Below are positions 1-12,814 of a stretch of 64,000 bases of DNA, one piece after another; positions within the stretch are counted from its first letter, which is position 1, and each line of letters opens with the position of its first letter. A model generated the notes under the pieces. The model was not told the DNA's origin. It saw only the letters and a program-made list of their open reading frames with translations, and searched no databases. Both the position numbers and the translations under genes were made by a program. The stretch is taken from the NCBI GenBank assembly GCA_025716855.1, contig JAIXMQ010000039.1, positions 124,001-188,000 of the forward strand, read 5' to 3'. This DNA is from Pilaira anomala (Eukaryota; Mucoromycota; Mucoromycetes; Mucorales; Mucoraceae).

Positions 1-539
1 GTGTCTTGTTGAATATCACCATGTTTTTAAGTGGCATGTTGGGTTCTTCTTGGTACCTTGTATTAGAGACATTGCAATTAGCTGATTTCTTATTGTTTAA
101 TCGACCTGTGCCTAAAGGAGGAACTGGTGGAGCCGGAGGAGCAGGTGCAACTTCAGTGACAAGTGGAAATGCAAGTACATCTGTATCATCTGTTAATTTA
201 AGAAGAACTCTGACTGGATCACCTGCATCATCTAATACAGTGAATCAACTGAGCAGTGAGTATAAAATATCAAAGTAGATTATTGTATATTAACTTAATT
301 ATAGCACAACCAAATAGCAATCAATTAATGGATGCAGACCATCTTACGATTATTAGTGCATCATTTCATCGATTATTTGAAAATAGTAAATACTTGGACG
401 ATGAATCATTTATTGCGTTTGCATCTGCTTTATGCCGTATGAGTTCTGAAGTAACTGGCACACCATTTTCCGATACAGAATTAACTTCAACCAGTAGTAA
501 ATCCTCCCGCGCCGTAAGTTTATAATTCATTTATATATA

Positions 540-581
<42 letters not shown>

Positions 582-3500
582 AAATCTATGACTGAATAGA
601 AAATATTCAATGGTAGATCATTTGCAGTAGATAAATTAGAATACATTTCATCATTGGATATGGGAAGACTTATGAATACCAAAAAAGATTCATCAAGTAA
701 GATATGGGAATTAATCATTCGTCATTTAGTAGCTACTGCCAACTATCCATCTACACCTGCATCCATTCGAACACAATGCTGTGACGCTATCTCTGATATT
801 ATCTTAACTGCTATGAATTATGTACTTTCTGAATATAAACAAGTAGATGAAGAGACTCAAACTCGTCTTTTAGTTGCTTTAAATCAATGTATTACTAGTA
901 GTAATATCAATGAAGAAAGTAATAAGGATTCCAAGGCTTTTAGCGAGGTCCAAAAGATGGGTCTTGAGACTTTGAATAATTTGTTACAGACTTCAGGGCA
1001 TTCTTTTACATGCGGATGGGGTTTGATTTTTGACATGTTAAGACATGTAGCTGTTTGTGCCATTGGACTACCTGCTGCTGAGATACATCATTATGGTAGC
1101 GATGACGACGACGAGGAAGGTGAGGGTGTTTCAGAAGAAGAACTAGTCAATAATATTCAAGAAAGAACGAGTGTAGATACGACTGCGTCCTCAATTGTAG
1201 CAGGAAGTATGATGACAGCTACTGGACCTAATAAACCAGCCACCGGATTAATTAAAGTAGCATTCTCCAGTCTTCAGTTAATCTGTACCGACTTTTTATC
1301 ATTACTTTCGCCAGACTGTCTTCGACAATGTATAGCTACACTTGGATCTTTTGGTATGCAAAGTGATGATTTAAATATTAGTTTGACAGCAGTTGGACTT
1401 TTATGGAATTTATCTGATTTTATTCAAACCAGAAGAATTGAACTTGCTGCATTAAGAAATGAGACTGGTACAACCATATCAGATGAAGAAATCGATAAAG
1501 AAAATATGAATATTGATTTAGCATTAAGTCAAGAAGATGATAGTAATCCAAAGACATACAGTATACTTTGGATGTTACTATTACTTCAATTAAGTCATAC
1601 CTGTATTGATTGGAGACCTGAAGTACGTAATGGAGCAAATCAAACACTATTTAGAACAATTACAATGAATGGGCATATATTAGGTCCTCACCTTTGGAAC
1701 GCATGTATTTGGCAAGTTTTATTTCCATTATTAGATTCAATCAAAATGTCATCAATTCGAGCAAGTAAGATTTCTCATTCTAAAATATCTTCACCGAATA
1801 ATAACGATAGAGATTCATCTGGATTCATGTTGCATCATTCAAGAGATACTGCTGATAAACAATGGGATGAAACAAAAGTATTGATCTTAACTGGTGTCTC
1901 TAGTATATTCCAAGATTTTCTTAAAGATATCTATCAATTGAAACACTTTCCAAGAGCATTCACTTTATTACTAGCTCATTTAGAAGATTCTTGCTTAAGG
2001 TCAAGTCAAGAAGTTTCTTTAGCAAGTATCAAAAGTTTCAAGACAATCGTGACAATTTCAAATGATTTTAAGGATCCCATGATCTTAATTGACTTGTGGC
2101 GTAAAGCCTGGAATACATGGGAAGTGATTGGATATGGCATCAGTCAGTCTATGAATGCAGATGATTTAGCAGAAAGAAAACAATCGTCATTATTATTAGG
2201 TGATGAAGCCGAATTACATTCATTAACTCTCTCATTATCTTGTTCAAGTGCTGCACCTATTTCTGAAGATTTTACTCAAGATACATTAACTTCTTTTGTT
2301 AGTATGTTTATTGACCTTTACCATTTAATCTCGGATACATTTACATTAGAGGACGTCAGTTCATTACTAAGTGTACTTCGTAACGTGATGGTATACTCTA
2401 CCAGCCCTCAATATAGACCAGATGTAGATCACGTTTCTCCCTTACAAGAAGCTGTACTTGAAGCTGTACAATCCTTAGACATGAATTCAGACGGTGTACC
2501 TCCTTTAGTACTTGCTGATCTTGCAGAGTATATGACATTAGCTTTCCTAAGTCCACCGGAAGATGGATCAAATAAGAATCGTGGGTATATACCCCCAAGT
2601 CAACGCAAATTCTCTACTGTAACTTATATTGCCCTAAATAAGAAATGCAGTAGCTTGGTTGCAAATTTGTTTCGCTCTTATGCAAAGAGTTTACCATTGT
2701 ATACGGAGGGTGTATTTGAAAGAGTGATTGGTGCTTATGGTTTACCTATGAAACTCAAATACGATTGTCCTCCTTCTTATAAACATGGGGATGATAAAAC
2801 TCCTTTATGGAAGTTGGCTACCGATGGATTATTAGAGGTTTTAAAAATTGGTTTAGAAAGCTTAGAAGATTTTGGTGAAGGTAATCTTTTATATTATTTA
2901 TTACTGCCTTGTTTAGGATGTAAATATTTATTTTATATATTATTATAGATGTACCCGATGAAAGATTTGTTGGTGTTTGGCGTACACTGGTAGATATTTT
3001 AGAAGGCAGTTTATTATCACCTAGTTCACCTCCTGAAAATATGAAAATTGAAGAACTAGATATTGACGAACATTTCGATATTTCTGTATTAAATGTAATA
3101 CAAAATGATATTGTAGTTCATATGGGGCCTCGTGTACCTATTGAAATAATTGAAAAGCTGGTAAATGTCATTAGAGAAAGTTCTAGACTTTATTATGTAG
3201 AAGATGTTATGATTGAGGAGAATGGTACTATTGCTGCTGGAAAATTATGTGATAGATCCAGTGATATTGTAGGCACTACAGGAACCATTGTACCTGTCAT
3301 GAAGGAATCTTTTGCTTATGCTTCATTGATGACTTTATTTACATTATGTTCAGCAGAGAAACAAGGTGAATATATATATATATATATATACGTTTGTTTC
3401 AAGCTTATTAACTTTTTTTAATGATAGATTATCTTGAAGTACGTAAACGAATTGCCAAGGTCGCTATCCCAGTATTACTTGAAAGATGTGAAATTGTACT

Positions 3501-3991
3501 TAAAAACTATACGGTAGATGAACCGTTACTAGGAAGATGTCCGTTTCCAAGGTACTTGATGGGGTGAGAGCTTTGATTTTTTGTAAAAAAAAAAAGGGGG
3601 AGTGAGAGTGGGAAATAGAATGAAAAAGCTTTGAAAAAATAATTAGGGTTTTCATTTTACTAACGTACCTTATTTTTTTAAAACAAACAGAGTACGTAAA
3701 GAAGAAATGCTCTTTTTTCTAAAGCAATCCATTCAGTTGAAACTACAAGAAAATATTCTAACAACAGATAGCCAAAGTAAGTTTAATTGAAAAAAAAAAC
3801 ACACAGACATCTGACTTTATAAAATAGATGTTGTGAAACAATTGCTTTTGTCTGGACCGAGAGCTCATCTGTTTTATTTGTATCCTTCTTTGTGTAGTAT
3901 GATTACTTGTGAAGATGATGTAGTGGTTGGTTTAATTAGAGAATGTTTGCAGGTTGTTGGCTTGGAAATGGGTTTATCATCTTCTGTATAA
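1..3991 (+). CDS. MON2: MON2-like endosome/Golgi trafficking protein, C-terminal part
   Basis: This is the 3' part of a large HEAT-repeat protein of the MON2/SF1 family, related to the BIG Arf-GEFs and acting at trans-Golgi and endosomal membranes; the 5' end lies outside the window. Visible exons are about 1-255, 305-513, 600-2880, 2949-3365, 3428-3551, 3691-3776 and 3828-3991, all with GT-AG introns that keep the frame. The family block SSWYLVLETLQLADFLLFNRP near the left edge, the RIELAALRNE stretch, and the C-terminal LYPSLCSMITCEDDVVVGLI-type ending before the TAA at 3989-3991 support the call. An acidic insert (DDDDEEGEGVSEEE) sits near base 1105. Known: yeast Mon2 works with Dop1 and Neo1. 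Family assignment is confident; it rests on motif memory, not a search. Confidence 0.85.
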
Positions 3992-4436
3992 ATACAATAT
4001 ATATTACACACTAATTATGACGTTTTTATATATAAAATGTTTCATTATCATTTATATGAAAGTTATTTTTTTTTTAATTTCTTATTTTATTTTACATGGT
4101 GTTGTTAAATTGTTGTTCGTTGTGTATGTAGTAAATGTATTTATAAAAGTATATAGATGGAAAGTGTAAATGAGGTAAGTGGTTTTTTAGAAGAAAAAGA
4201 TGTGTGTTTGAGAAGAAAAAAAAAAAAAAAAAAAAAAAAAGGAAAGGAAATTACAACTAAAAGAGAGAAGTATATGTGTGTTGATGTGTCTGGAGAAGAA
4301 AAGCTCTACTGTTTTTTTACCATAAGATAAAAAAACATATGTGTTGTGTATAAATTTGTAGAAAAAAAGAAAAGAAAAAAAAGAGTATGATTTGATATAA
4401 ATGGTATGAATGTTAAAAGGAAAAAAAAAAGGAGTT
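3992..4436. other. Convergent intergenic region between MON2 and the bZIP gene
   Basis: The region is AT-rich and separates two convergent 3' ends. It has a poly-A run of about 23 bases at 4217-4240 and further short A runs, probably inside the two 3' UTRs. I see no coding signal. Confidence 0.5.
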
Positions 4437-5042
4437 TTACTCTGAACTCATACTTTCTAATTCATCATCTTCATCTTGATCGCTTGAAATTGTGGCGGCA
4501 ACTGCAGCATTTATACCGTCATCATGCTCACTACTACTAACTGATAATGCAGAGTAGTTGAAATTAGGATTGTTATTCGCAGTAGACTGGCTATTATTAT
4601 AAGGATAATTATTACGATGGTGTTGATTTACATCATTATTTCGATATTGTTGTTGTTGTTGCTGTTGTTGATATTGGTTGTTATTGCTATTATCAGATTG
4701 TCTACCAATCCATTTCTTCAACATCTTTTTAGCCACCATTTTGCCTCTTAGTCTATCTGTAGTAGCCTTTAATCGGTCATTTTCAAGACGCAATTCTTGT
4801 AATTGACGTTCAAGTACAGCATTTTGTTCAGAGAGCCTTCCAATCATAGATCGCATCTCGTTTTGTTGTTGGTTTTTCTTTTGTCTATATTTGGCAGAGG
4901 CTGCTTTGTTTCTAAGTCGACGCTCTTGAAGAGTTAAAGGTGGTTGAGATGGGTCTTGATCATCTAATAATTCATCTTCTTCATCTTCATCCATCATAAT
5001 ACTATTGATTCTTTGCTGTTGCTGTTGAGATTGATAGTGTTT

Positions 5043-5110
<68 letters not shown>

Positions 5111-5480
5111 GGTGGTGGTGATGGTGATACATTGACCGTTTTGGAGATAAAGATGAAACAGAAGAAGAAGAAGGAGAAGAAGGAGCAGAAGATTCAAATA
5201 ATTTATCTTCGGGAGAAGTAGGTGGAGAACGAAATAAAGAAGAATGATATCTTAAAGGGTGATGGTAAGGGTGGCTAGGTGCAGATGCTCTACGCTCCAT
5301 AGCTTCTTTATGATATAATTTAGATGTACTGGATGAAAACATGGGAGCAGCAATAATTGAGGAAATTGACATTAATTTTCCTGGTTGTGCTGGTGTATTA
5401 CTACCAATACTACTTGTACTGCTGTTACTTGAAGTTGATAACATACATTCATTATTATTTCTAGATTTGACTGATTGCAT
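4437..5480 (-). CDS. bZIP transcription factor, CYS-3/Zip1-like basic region
   Basis: A single-exon gene of 347 residues. The ORF is open for 44 more codons upstream, but those encode a hydrophobic, low-complexity stretch translated from an A-rich leader, so I start at the ATG at 5478-5480 (MQSVKSRNNN). A Ser/Pro-rich N-terminal half holds several SP sites and a RRASAP motif. Five His and about 24 Gln follow (near residues 119-147), then an acidic patch DEDEEDELLDD. The bZIP lies near residues 183-240: basic region RRLRNKAASAKYRQKKNQ, with the N-x-x-A-A-S-x-K/R-x-R signature, and a leucine zipper (LSEQNAVLERQLQELRLEND). The C-terminal tail is Asn/Gln-rich and acidic. The basic region resembles fungal CYS-3 and Zip1 proteins of sulfur or stress regulation; the target pathway is not shown by the sequence. 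Confidence 0.85.
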
Positions 5481-5641
5481 TTTTTTTAGTATATAAAGTG
5501 TTTGTGTTTTTAAAAAAAGAAGAAAATAATAAAGTATATAAAAAAAAAAGAGAGAGAGAGAAAAGGTGAAAATAGTATTTATATAGAATAAAGCCCTTAA
5601 ATGTATAAGCACGACCCATTTGAAAAACTATTTATAATCCA

Positions 5642-5677
<36 letters not shown>

Positions 5678-6164
5678 ATCTAAACAACATACACACCAAG
5701 GATTTACTCTTTGTTTATAAAAAAAATAAACCCTTCCTTGGTATGGTTAAATTAAAGAAATTTTTTTTTGAATTTCTAATTAGGATAATTCTTATTTCGA
5801 CGACATCCCTTCTCTCTATCTATTCTCTCTCTACTCATCCCCCAATCCTGCATCAGCCAGTGTATTGTGCGTAAATAAACAGTTTTTTGGGGGAGAAGGA
5901 GAGTGGAGATAGAAAAAAATAACTGTCGATCCGCCTTTGAAATACTATTGTGGCTAGACACACTAAAAAGATGAGGTGAAATGTAAGTGTATGATAAATA
6001 TATACATATAAAAAGGCAAAGAAAACATAAATATACAAGCTTGATACATTTCGTCTGTTAATAGGAAGTGTACATGTATTATTTATACACAAGATGTACT
6101 AGTATCATATACAATCATGAGTGCATGTTGTGTACAAGTGTTGTCTTGTAATGATAACCTTTAC

Positions 6165-6210
<46 letters not shown>

Positions 6211-9200
6211 ATGGTAGGTTTTGGAAACAGATGGTCTCAAATGTCTCTATTAAAATTTCAAGTTGAATCATTCAGTATCCCATGACATTTATTGTTATTC
6301 TGTCTGTCTGTACCTTTTTTAATCTTTCCCCCCAAAAAAAGCTTTAATCCTTTCCCCCCACGTTCTCAAAAGTCTGTTAACTCAAACCTTATTCATAAAA
6401 AAAAAAAAAATAACAAATATATACACAACAAATTCTTGTTTCATCTTGAAATATTATCCTGTCATATAATCATTCTCGGATGAGTTTTTTTTATTTTTTG
6501 ACGATGTTTATCGTGATATGTCCGTGTTGTGTAGTCTTATTTATTATAGTCTATTATAGTAAAATATGAAATTGTAATTTCATCATTATGTAACCATATA
6601 GTGTGTGTATGTTTGCTTTATTTATATATAAAATAGCTACTCTTTTATTTCTAATATGTGGGGTAGATGATCAAATCGATCGCGTTGATTTTTATGCATT
6701 TTTTTAACAAAGCAATTGGAACTCTGTCGTATGGGTTCGTCATAAGTTATCGATAACAAGTATATATCTTTCTTTCTCTCTATCTCTCTCTTATTTTATT
6801 ACATACATATAAGCCCCCACTTCTTATCTCATGATGTTTGAATCAGGTGAAATTATTATAGTTTCAATAGGAATATAAACAACAACAAGAGACGCAAGGT
6901 TGGAGCAAGCAAAAGCAGCAGCAGACCATACTAAAAGTCATTCTATAAAAACATCTAGCATGATCAAATGTGTGTTTCAAAACAATCTTTTTAAGGTAGT
7001 ACACACCCAGTATTCGTTTAATCGATTACCAAATTCTGTATACATATATGAGAAAATAAAAAGGTGCTTTTGAATTGGGGAAAAGCTAGTAGCACATTTT
7101 CTGTATTATATTCTCGGTTGAAAATTAAGTCAAGAAAAAATGTGTGGCAAGATCATATATATAAATAAGAATTCCTATTTCTTTAGTTTGCATACGCACA
7201 TGTATAAAAGTAATATGACAGATTTCTCTCCTCATCTTTTTTTTTATTCTTTGCGTAATTCAAAATAAAAACTTGATAAAAAGGTAGAAAGATGATCGAC
7301 TACTTTATCAATGCTATTTGTACTATACTTAACAAAGCTTAGAAATCAAAAGAATTGTATGAATATAAACTTTTTTTTTGACTTTGTGTCATATGTTGTA
7401 ATTTCTGTAGAAATTCTTTAAAGCCCTCTTTTTTTTTTTTTTTTTTACTCTTACATATATTTCTTTCTCTCGTTTTTTCCCCCTTCTATCGTGACAATAA
7501 ATAATTCTCAATTTATAAATGTCTATCGTACCAGAATTGATCGACCGATGTATACTTATCTTCGGTTATTGCATAAGATTATGTCGCATTGAAATAACAA
7601 ACGTATTTTTTTTTCTGTTTTATAAGACAAAATAAAGAGAGATAAAAAAAAAACAATCATAAAATAGAAAACCACTCTTTTTTTTTTAAAAAAAAAAGAA
7701 GCACATAAGTCTTTATTTAAATATATAATAAAAAGGGGGGTTATGGGGAGGTGGAATAGGATATGATATAGAATAAGAAAACATAGAATCATTTTATCTT
7801 TTTTTTTCTTCTTGCTTTTAATGCTATCATTGCTCATAACGCATATTAAAACGTTGAAAGCATAAGAGATTGCGAACAATTGCCAAGTAAAAATCTTGAC
7901 AAAAATGAAATAAAATAATATAAGCTTCATACTTGTTGCATATACATAGTTTATATTTGTATATTGAAAATTTTCCCGGTCCCCCTGTATATGAAACATA
8001 CTCTTTTTTTTTTCGCAACATCCTTTTCTGGGTATTATAGATATAATTTATTCTAAAAAAGGTACTATTTTATGACAGCATTTTATTCTAATATATAACA
8101 GTGTACCCATGTTTGAACTGTATCCAGTAAAAAAAGAAAAGAAGAAAAATTTTAAGCGTTACAGTTGTTCTTTGGTCATGACATGTGTTCTATACACAAA
8201 GCAACAATAATAAAGCTTTTTTTCCTCCAATTATCATTGTGTATACACACACATACACAGAATATTAGGTTTTTAAAGTTGATCCACTTCGTGCACGGGA
8301 TATTTTTTTTTTAGAAATCCTCTTTTTTTTTTGTTCTGAGTGCATTGATTTGGCTCACATTTTTATTTTGGTCCAACTCCTTGCATGTTTATTTATAAAG
8401 AAAAAAAAAATACGGGTCTGTATCAAACATCGCCGTTTTAAAGTTTGATGTGTCATTTGATCAAAGTGTGTAAACCACGTTACTTCATAAGCCCGTCGTG
8501 GCTCTTTCATATTTTTTTATTTCCTTAAATGATTGTTCACTCTTTATACACTTAACATAAATACCTTGTATGAGATATTTATAAGCTTATACTTTGAAAT
8601 GTAAAATGTAGTCGATTGACTGTAATTCAATGCAGACGATCAACCAAGTCGGACGAGTTTTATATATCTCAGGATATATCCTAAAAAAAAAAAAAAAAAA
8701 AAAAAAAAAGACAGTAATGGATGATTCTATCTTCTTGAATTTATCGTTCATTAAGCATACATATGTTGGAGCTCGATAATAATTAGGCAACAAAAGTTCT
8801 TATATTTGTTTATAATGTGCCATTCTTAATACGATAAAAAGTCATATTTGCATTTATGCTCCCTTTTTTTTTAATTGATTCATTTTCTCATATACTTATG
8901 CTCAATTGAATCTAGACTTTTGAGTATAGTCTCTCTTATGATTCTTGACAATATGATGTGTGCGTATATATGTACTCTAATTTCTTATTGCCTATTTAAA
9001 TAGAAAAACTTAATAGGCATTATTTATATACAATGAGTTTAAGGATTATATGCGAATGTGTTTACACATGATCACTTATATTTTCATATTATGAGAGTAT
9101 ATCGTTGTCTTTTAGTCTTTCTTTTTTTTTTATATATACGACACTTTCAATCACATCTTTGTTAGTTTATTTTGTACAATCGTTCACGGTTTTTAGAAAA

Positions 9201-9300
9201 AAATAAAATCTATCTAAAAGGGAATATGGGGGCGGGGGTTTTGTTTTTTTTTGGTTTTTTTTTTTGAATGACTAGAGGTAGGAAGGGGGAGAGAATAATT
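5481..9300. other. Long gene-poor region with homopolymer runs
   Basis: About 3.8 kb with no convincing gene. It includes the bZIP promoter side, an A run at 5643-5674, a T run of about 38 at 6172-6209, T runs near 7430-7446, an A run at 8681-8709, and short CT-rich patches (for example 6771-6792). The open frames here are Phe/Lys/Ile-rich translations of low-complexity DNA and show no splice structure or domain. The stretch may hold long UTRs or a non-coding RNA, which cannot be told from sequence alone. Confidence 0.5.
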
Positions 9301-9307
9301 ACAAATT

Positions 9308-9620
9308 CGAGGACAAATTCAGTCCGGAATCGAGTTTATCAAGCAGACGGGTAGCAGTTGCAACAATATTATCACCAAAGAAGGGGGTGTCGTGGAATAT
9401 AAAAGCCCAATGGGCGGATCATATAGCCTGAAGGATGCGGATAGTCATTTAGGAGGAAGAAAGTGAGGTGACGGTAGTGATATCTTCTGGACGAGAAGAT
9501 TTAAAGATCGAAGATCATCAGGTAGAGTGGCCAGAAAATCGGGAGGAGAGGAGCCGAGAGAGGCGAAGAAATGTTCCACCGTCGATTGGTCATTAGACTT
9601 TTTTTATCCACGAAATCGGA
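9308..9620 (-). pseudogene. Degraded non-LTR retrotransposon (LINE) C-terminal fragment
   Basis: Reading the minus strand gives a C-terminal segment with STVEHFFASLGSS, then an in-frame stop, MTIRILQAI, another stop, and SAHWAFIFHDTPFFGDN ending near 9310. The EHFF block resembles the zinc-binding region after LINE reverse transcriptases (compare ETIQHFF in the other LINE fragment at 55310-55684). Two of the stops fit a single C-to-T or G-to-A change from Gln and Trp codons (CAA to TAA, TGG to TGA). The fragment is short and no reverse transcriptase motif is visible, so the assignment is moderate. Confidence 0.45.
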
Positions 9621-9755
9621 GTAGTAAAACTGACGTTACATTTCGAAAACTCGAAATTACCAAAATGGAAATGGTCAAAAGTTGCGTTACGATACTCGTA
9701 CCTAATATCTCTTTTCTCTTTTCATACTATCAAAGACTACCTCCTCTTAATAAAA

Positions 9756-10441
9756 ATGTCTACCCATCACCTTTTAACTATTTTTGAGATCTTGACGGAG
9801 AGATTAATTAACCTCATTGAACAAGAAACAGAAAATGAAGACGATTTATTCACTCGATTAGGTCGTAATCACAGAGCCTATGCCTTGCACAATCGCCAAA
9901 GGTTAGAACTGATCCGACAGTTCCTGTACTGGTGTTTAAATCAAGATTATATGGCAACACTTTTATGTTCAAAAAATATAATAATGAAGTGCCAAACGAA
10001 AACTTTTCAGATGAATCTATAATCAAACTGGATATGATTTTAAAGTTTTAACGGTGATAGCTTTGCTAATTTGCAATACAGAAACAAAAGCTCAAGTATT
10101 AAAATTCATTGATGAAGTATACACTACCGAACCTATTATTGATGATATGTATACCTTAAAAATAATATCAATCTCAGAAATATTTGCCAAAATGGTACAA
10201 TGTTCAACATATTTTTAGCAAAACAACACTCAACGGCTTCAACTCATTCTGCGGTAAAAACAAATTAGACTTTATGAAAGGTAAATATTTACGAAAAAGA
10301 TCGAGAGACAAAACTGGTTCTTATAACCGACTTTGGAGTCTTTATGTTTTAGAAGACAAATACCATGATAAAGTGAAGGTTTTTCGTATTGGCTTCCTTA
10401 TCGACTTTTTGTTTGTAGCAAATGTGATTAAAGTATATTAG
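9756..10441 (+). pseudogene. Unrecognised decayed coding region
   Basis: Three adjacent frames carry protein-like sequence: MSTHHLLTIFEILTERLINL with charged helical continuation (9756-9975), then TVIALLICNTETKAQVLKF (about 10050-10220), then LNGFNSFCGKNKLDFMKG (about 10210-10440). The switches between frames have no good splice sites, so this looks like one accessory gene broken by indels. I do not recognise the family. It lies directly before the recombinase-like fragment and may have belonged to the same element. Confidence 0.35.
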
Positions 10442-10500
10442 AATCTAATGAGAAATATTAAGGATTCTTGAAGACGCAGAAGAAATTAGGTATATAAATA

Positions 10501-10737
10501 GTGGGATACGTCAGAAAGTCATCCTGTGACAAAAACGAACAAAACAGAACAAGACTCATAAAAAGAATGGTTGATAACTTACGAAGTCAGCCGATAGTTG
10601 ATAAAGTCTTTGTCTCAAAAACTTCCGATGCCGATCAGCCATTTTACCAACGAGACATCAATGCAGACACCATAGAGGAGACAGATGGCACCACGGCAGG
10701 TAATAGGCGGTACATGCTGGAGATAATCTTGAATTAA
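10501..10737 (+). pseudogene. Serine-recombinase-like N-terminal fragment
   Basis: This 78-residue open frame begins VGYVRKSSCDKNEQNRTRL and continues with LVDKVFVS-like sequence (PIVDKVFVSKTSDADQPF). GYVRKS followed by a basic Arg-rich helix resembles the start of small serine recombinases (family motif YxRVS), where the motif Ser is catalytic. The frame ends without the rest of the catalytic domain, so it is a fragment or a diverged derivative. I have seen similar GYVRKS proteins in Mucorales, but that is memory and was not checked here. The first codon is GTG; a true ATG is not obvious. Confidence 0.35.
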
Positions 10738-11012
10738 TATATTCTGCCTTTTAAATATAGAATATTTCCTTTAGGTTCAAGAAATTGATAATGATATACA
10801 ATGTTAAACATGTATATTATTATGAGGGGATAACAGCTTTTTATTATAATGTTTAGTTTTATATCCCTGATCTGCTTATATTTATATAAGCAGAGATGAT
10901 GCAACAAATACGACAGTCCACACATATGATGATAATTATATGAGAATATAATGTGCTCGTGTTCACAACATGTTCTAATTACAATAGTTGCTAAAAATAA
11001 GCACAGGCGTGA

Positions 11013-12299
11013 TCATTCAAAATTTACATTCATGGGGTCAAAAGTTTGAATTTCATAAGTAGTACTAGACTCGTCTTCGCCCAGCCCTCCATAATCTCTT
11101 TCACTTTCGACAGAAGAGCTCATATCATCATAATCATAATCATCATCATTGCAAAAACAAGCAGGCACACTAAATCCAGTAATTTCAGTCACATCATCTA
11201 CTTCATACTCGCGTGATTCATAACCGTCTGCAGCTTCAATACGACGACCTGTATAGCTATTTAGAAAATAGTTATAGCCCTTGTAATTATATTTTATATA
11301 GAATGACTTTATTCCCGCCACACAAGATTCCAAATATTTGAATAATGGTATTGTTCCAATTTCCGAAAATGATTCTTCCGGCATCAACCTTTCTATCTGT
11401 AAACACAAGTAATCAGCGTTCTTTAACCTCGTTGCAATATATTCGAGTGTCTTTATATCCATCTCAATCACTTCAATACATAATCTGAACATATCCGAGC
11501 TCTTTGAGTAATTCACAGTAGTAGCATCATCATCGCTATTGTCTTCTAATACTAATGAGTCGATACTGACTTTTCTAAACCCACGCATTTCGAATCTTTT
11601 CAATTGAGGTACAGCTTCTAATAGTCGATGAATATCAATGTTCGAAATAGGCGGCCTCCATCCTTTTCCGAGAAGGTACAAATTTATCAATTTTGGAAAC
11701 TGCCTAATGAAATCTATAAAGTCATTAAATTCTATATAATTTGGAATATCGTCTAAACGAACGATAGAGAGGCTTGTAATTGTTGTATGGTATTTTAGGC
11801 AAAGTTGTAGATAAGCCTGTCGAGTAGCAAAATTACAATGACTCAAGTTAAAAGTATCAAAGAATTGAAAATAATCTAGTTGTTGAACTCCGTCATTAAC
11901 TACTCGTACGTAATGAAAAATATCCATAAAATTGAAGTATACTGAGATCAAGTTGGGACATAAAAGGAGAATATCATACCATATCACACTATATTTTTTA
12001 CGATCAGGAGAAGGTGTTTTGATTGATTCATATACTGTAATTGACTCTATTTTGTGTCCAAACGATGCTACATCATTTAAAAGCCGTTGTAGCGTGTCTT
12101 CGTTTGCATGGATTTCGTGTTTCTCACTAAAGAACTCTAGTGCAACATATTGCCATCTTTTACACACGGATAAACATGTTTTAACATCTTCTTTTATCAC
12201 TCTCCCTTTTTTTTGTGAATACTGTCCTTCTTTTGCAAGATTTTCGAAAATTAGCTTTAATATCTCATTCGGTAAAGCTTCATATGACATTTCATCCAT
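11013..12299 (-). CDS. F-box protein with leucine-rich-repeat-like body
   Basis: A single-exon gene of 428 residues. The N-terminus is an F-box (LPNEILKLIFENL near residues 9-21, then LSVCKRWQYVALEFF near 43-57), the segment that binds Skp1 in SCF ubiquitin ligases. The rest has irregular leucine-rich strand/helix repeats (LINLYLLGKGW, LKRFEMRGFRKV) that would recognise a substrate. The tail is acidic (DDDYDYDDMSSSVESE). Two nearby Met codons (1 and 4) are possible starts; a T run of 16 sits just upstream on the plus strand. Such F-box/LRR proteins form large families in Mucorales, so a specific substrate cannot be given. It is intact although it is flanked by decayed transposons. Confidence 0.8.
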   Translation of the reverse strand: MDEMSYEALPNEILKLIFENLAKEGQYSQKKGRVIKEDVKTCLSVCKRWQYVALEFFSEKHEIHANEDTLQRLLNDVASFGHKIESITVYESIKTPSPDRKKYSVIWYDILLLCPNLISVYFNFMDIFHYVRVVNDGVQQLDYFQFFDTFNLSHCNFATRQAYLQLCLKYHTTITSLSIVRLDDIPNYIEFNDFIDFIRQFPKLINLYLLGKGWRPPISNIDIHRLLEAVPQLKRFEMRGFRKVSIDSLVLEDNSDDDATTVNYSKSSDMFRLCIEVIEMDIKTLEYIATRLKNADYLCLQIERLMPEESFSEIGTIPLFKYLESCVAGIKSFYIKYNYKGYNYFLNSYTGRRIEAADGYESREYEVDDVTEITGFSVPACFCNDDDYDYDDMSSSVESERDYGGLGEDESSTTYEIQTFDPMNVNFE

Positions 12300-12814
12300 T
12301 TTTTTTTTTTTTTTTAGAAGTATATTGAGTTTTTAAACGAGAGAGAAGAGATTAATAATATTTGATATTCTTATCGTCCCGGAAAGTTTTTTTTTTAAAC
12401 ATTCCTAGAAAAAGTTATTGTTTATCATAATTATATTGCTACATACATGCGCTCCTTTCAAACCAATCCAAGATTCATATCTTTCACTATGACCTATGCG
12501 GTTTCTTTTCCAAAAATTGGTGATATCTACTGTCATATTAAAAAGGGTACATATAACAAAAAACAATTTTCTTAGACAATGAGGCTGTACAATCACCTAC
12601 AACAAATAAGTACCACCCTATAATTCTGAAAGGCTATGCAGATAATGCATACATCTATTATACTGATTGTTGAAAGGAATTCCTTAATAGGTGGAATAAA
12701 AAATAAAATATCATGTAGAAAAAACTACAAGGAACATATTGATATAACTCTTTTTTTTTTAAAAAAAAGCAATTTAAACAAGTTTTGGTATAATCAAAAT
12801 TCTATTGCGTAACC
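12300..12814. other. Spacer between the F-box gene and a Tc1 relic
   Basis: AT-rich with T runs (12301-12315, 12390-12398). It is probably the F-box promoter plus the flank of the decayed transposon. No convincing coding sequence or terminal inverted repeat was found. Confidence 0.4.

Noticed and set aside
5481..5612. 44 extra in-frame codons upstream of the bZIP start
   Set aside because: They translate an A/T-rich leader into a Phe/Leu/Tyr-rich stretch, and the next ATG begins normal protein sequence.
7556..8021. Two overlapping minus-strand frames of 147 and 64 codons
   Set aside because: Composition is Phe/Lys/Ile from homopolymers; no domain, splice site or codon bias.
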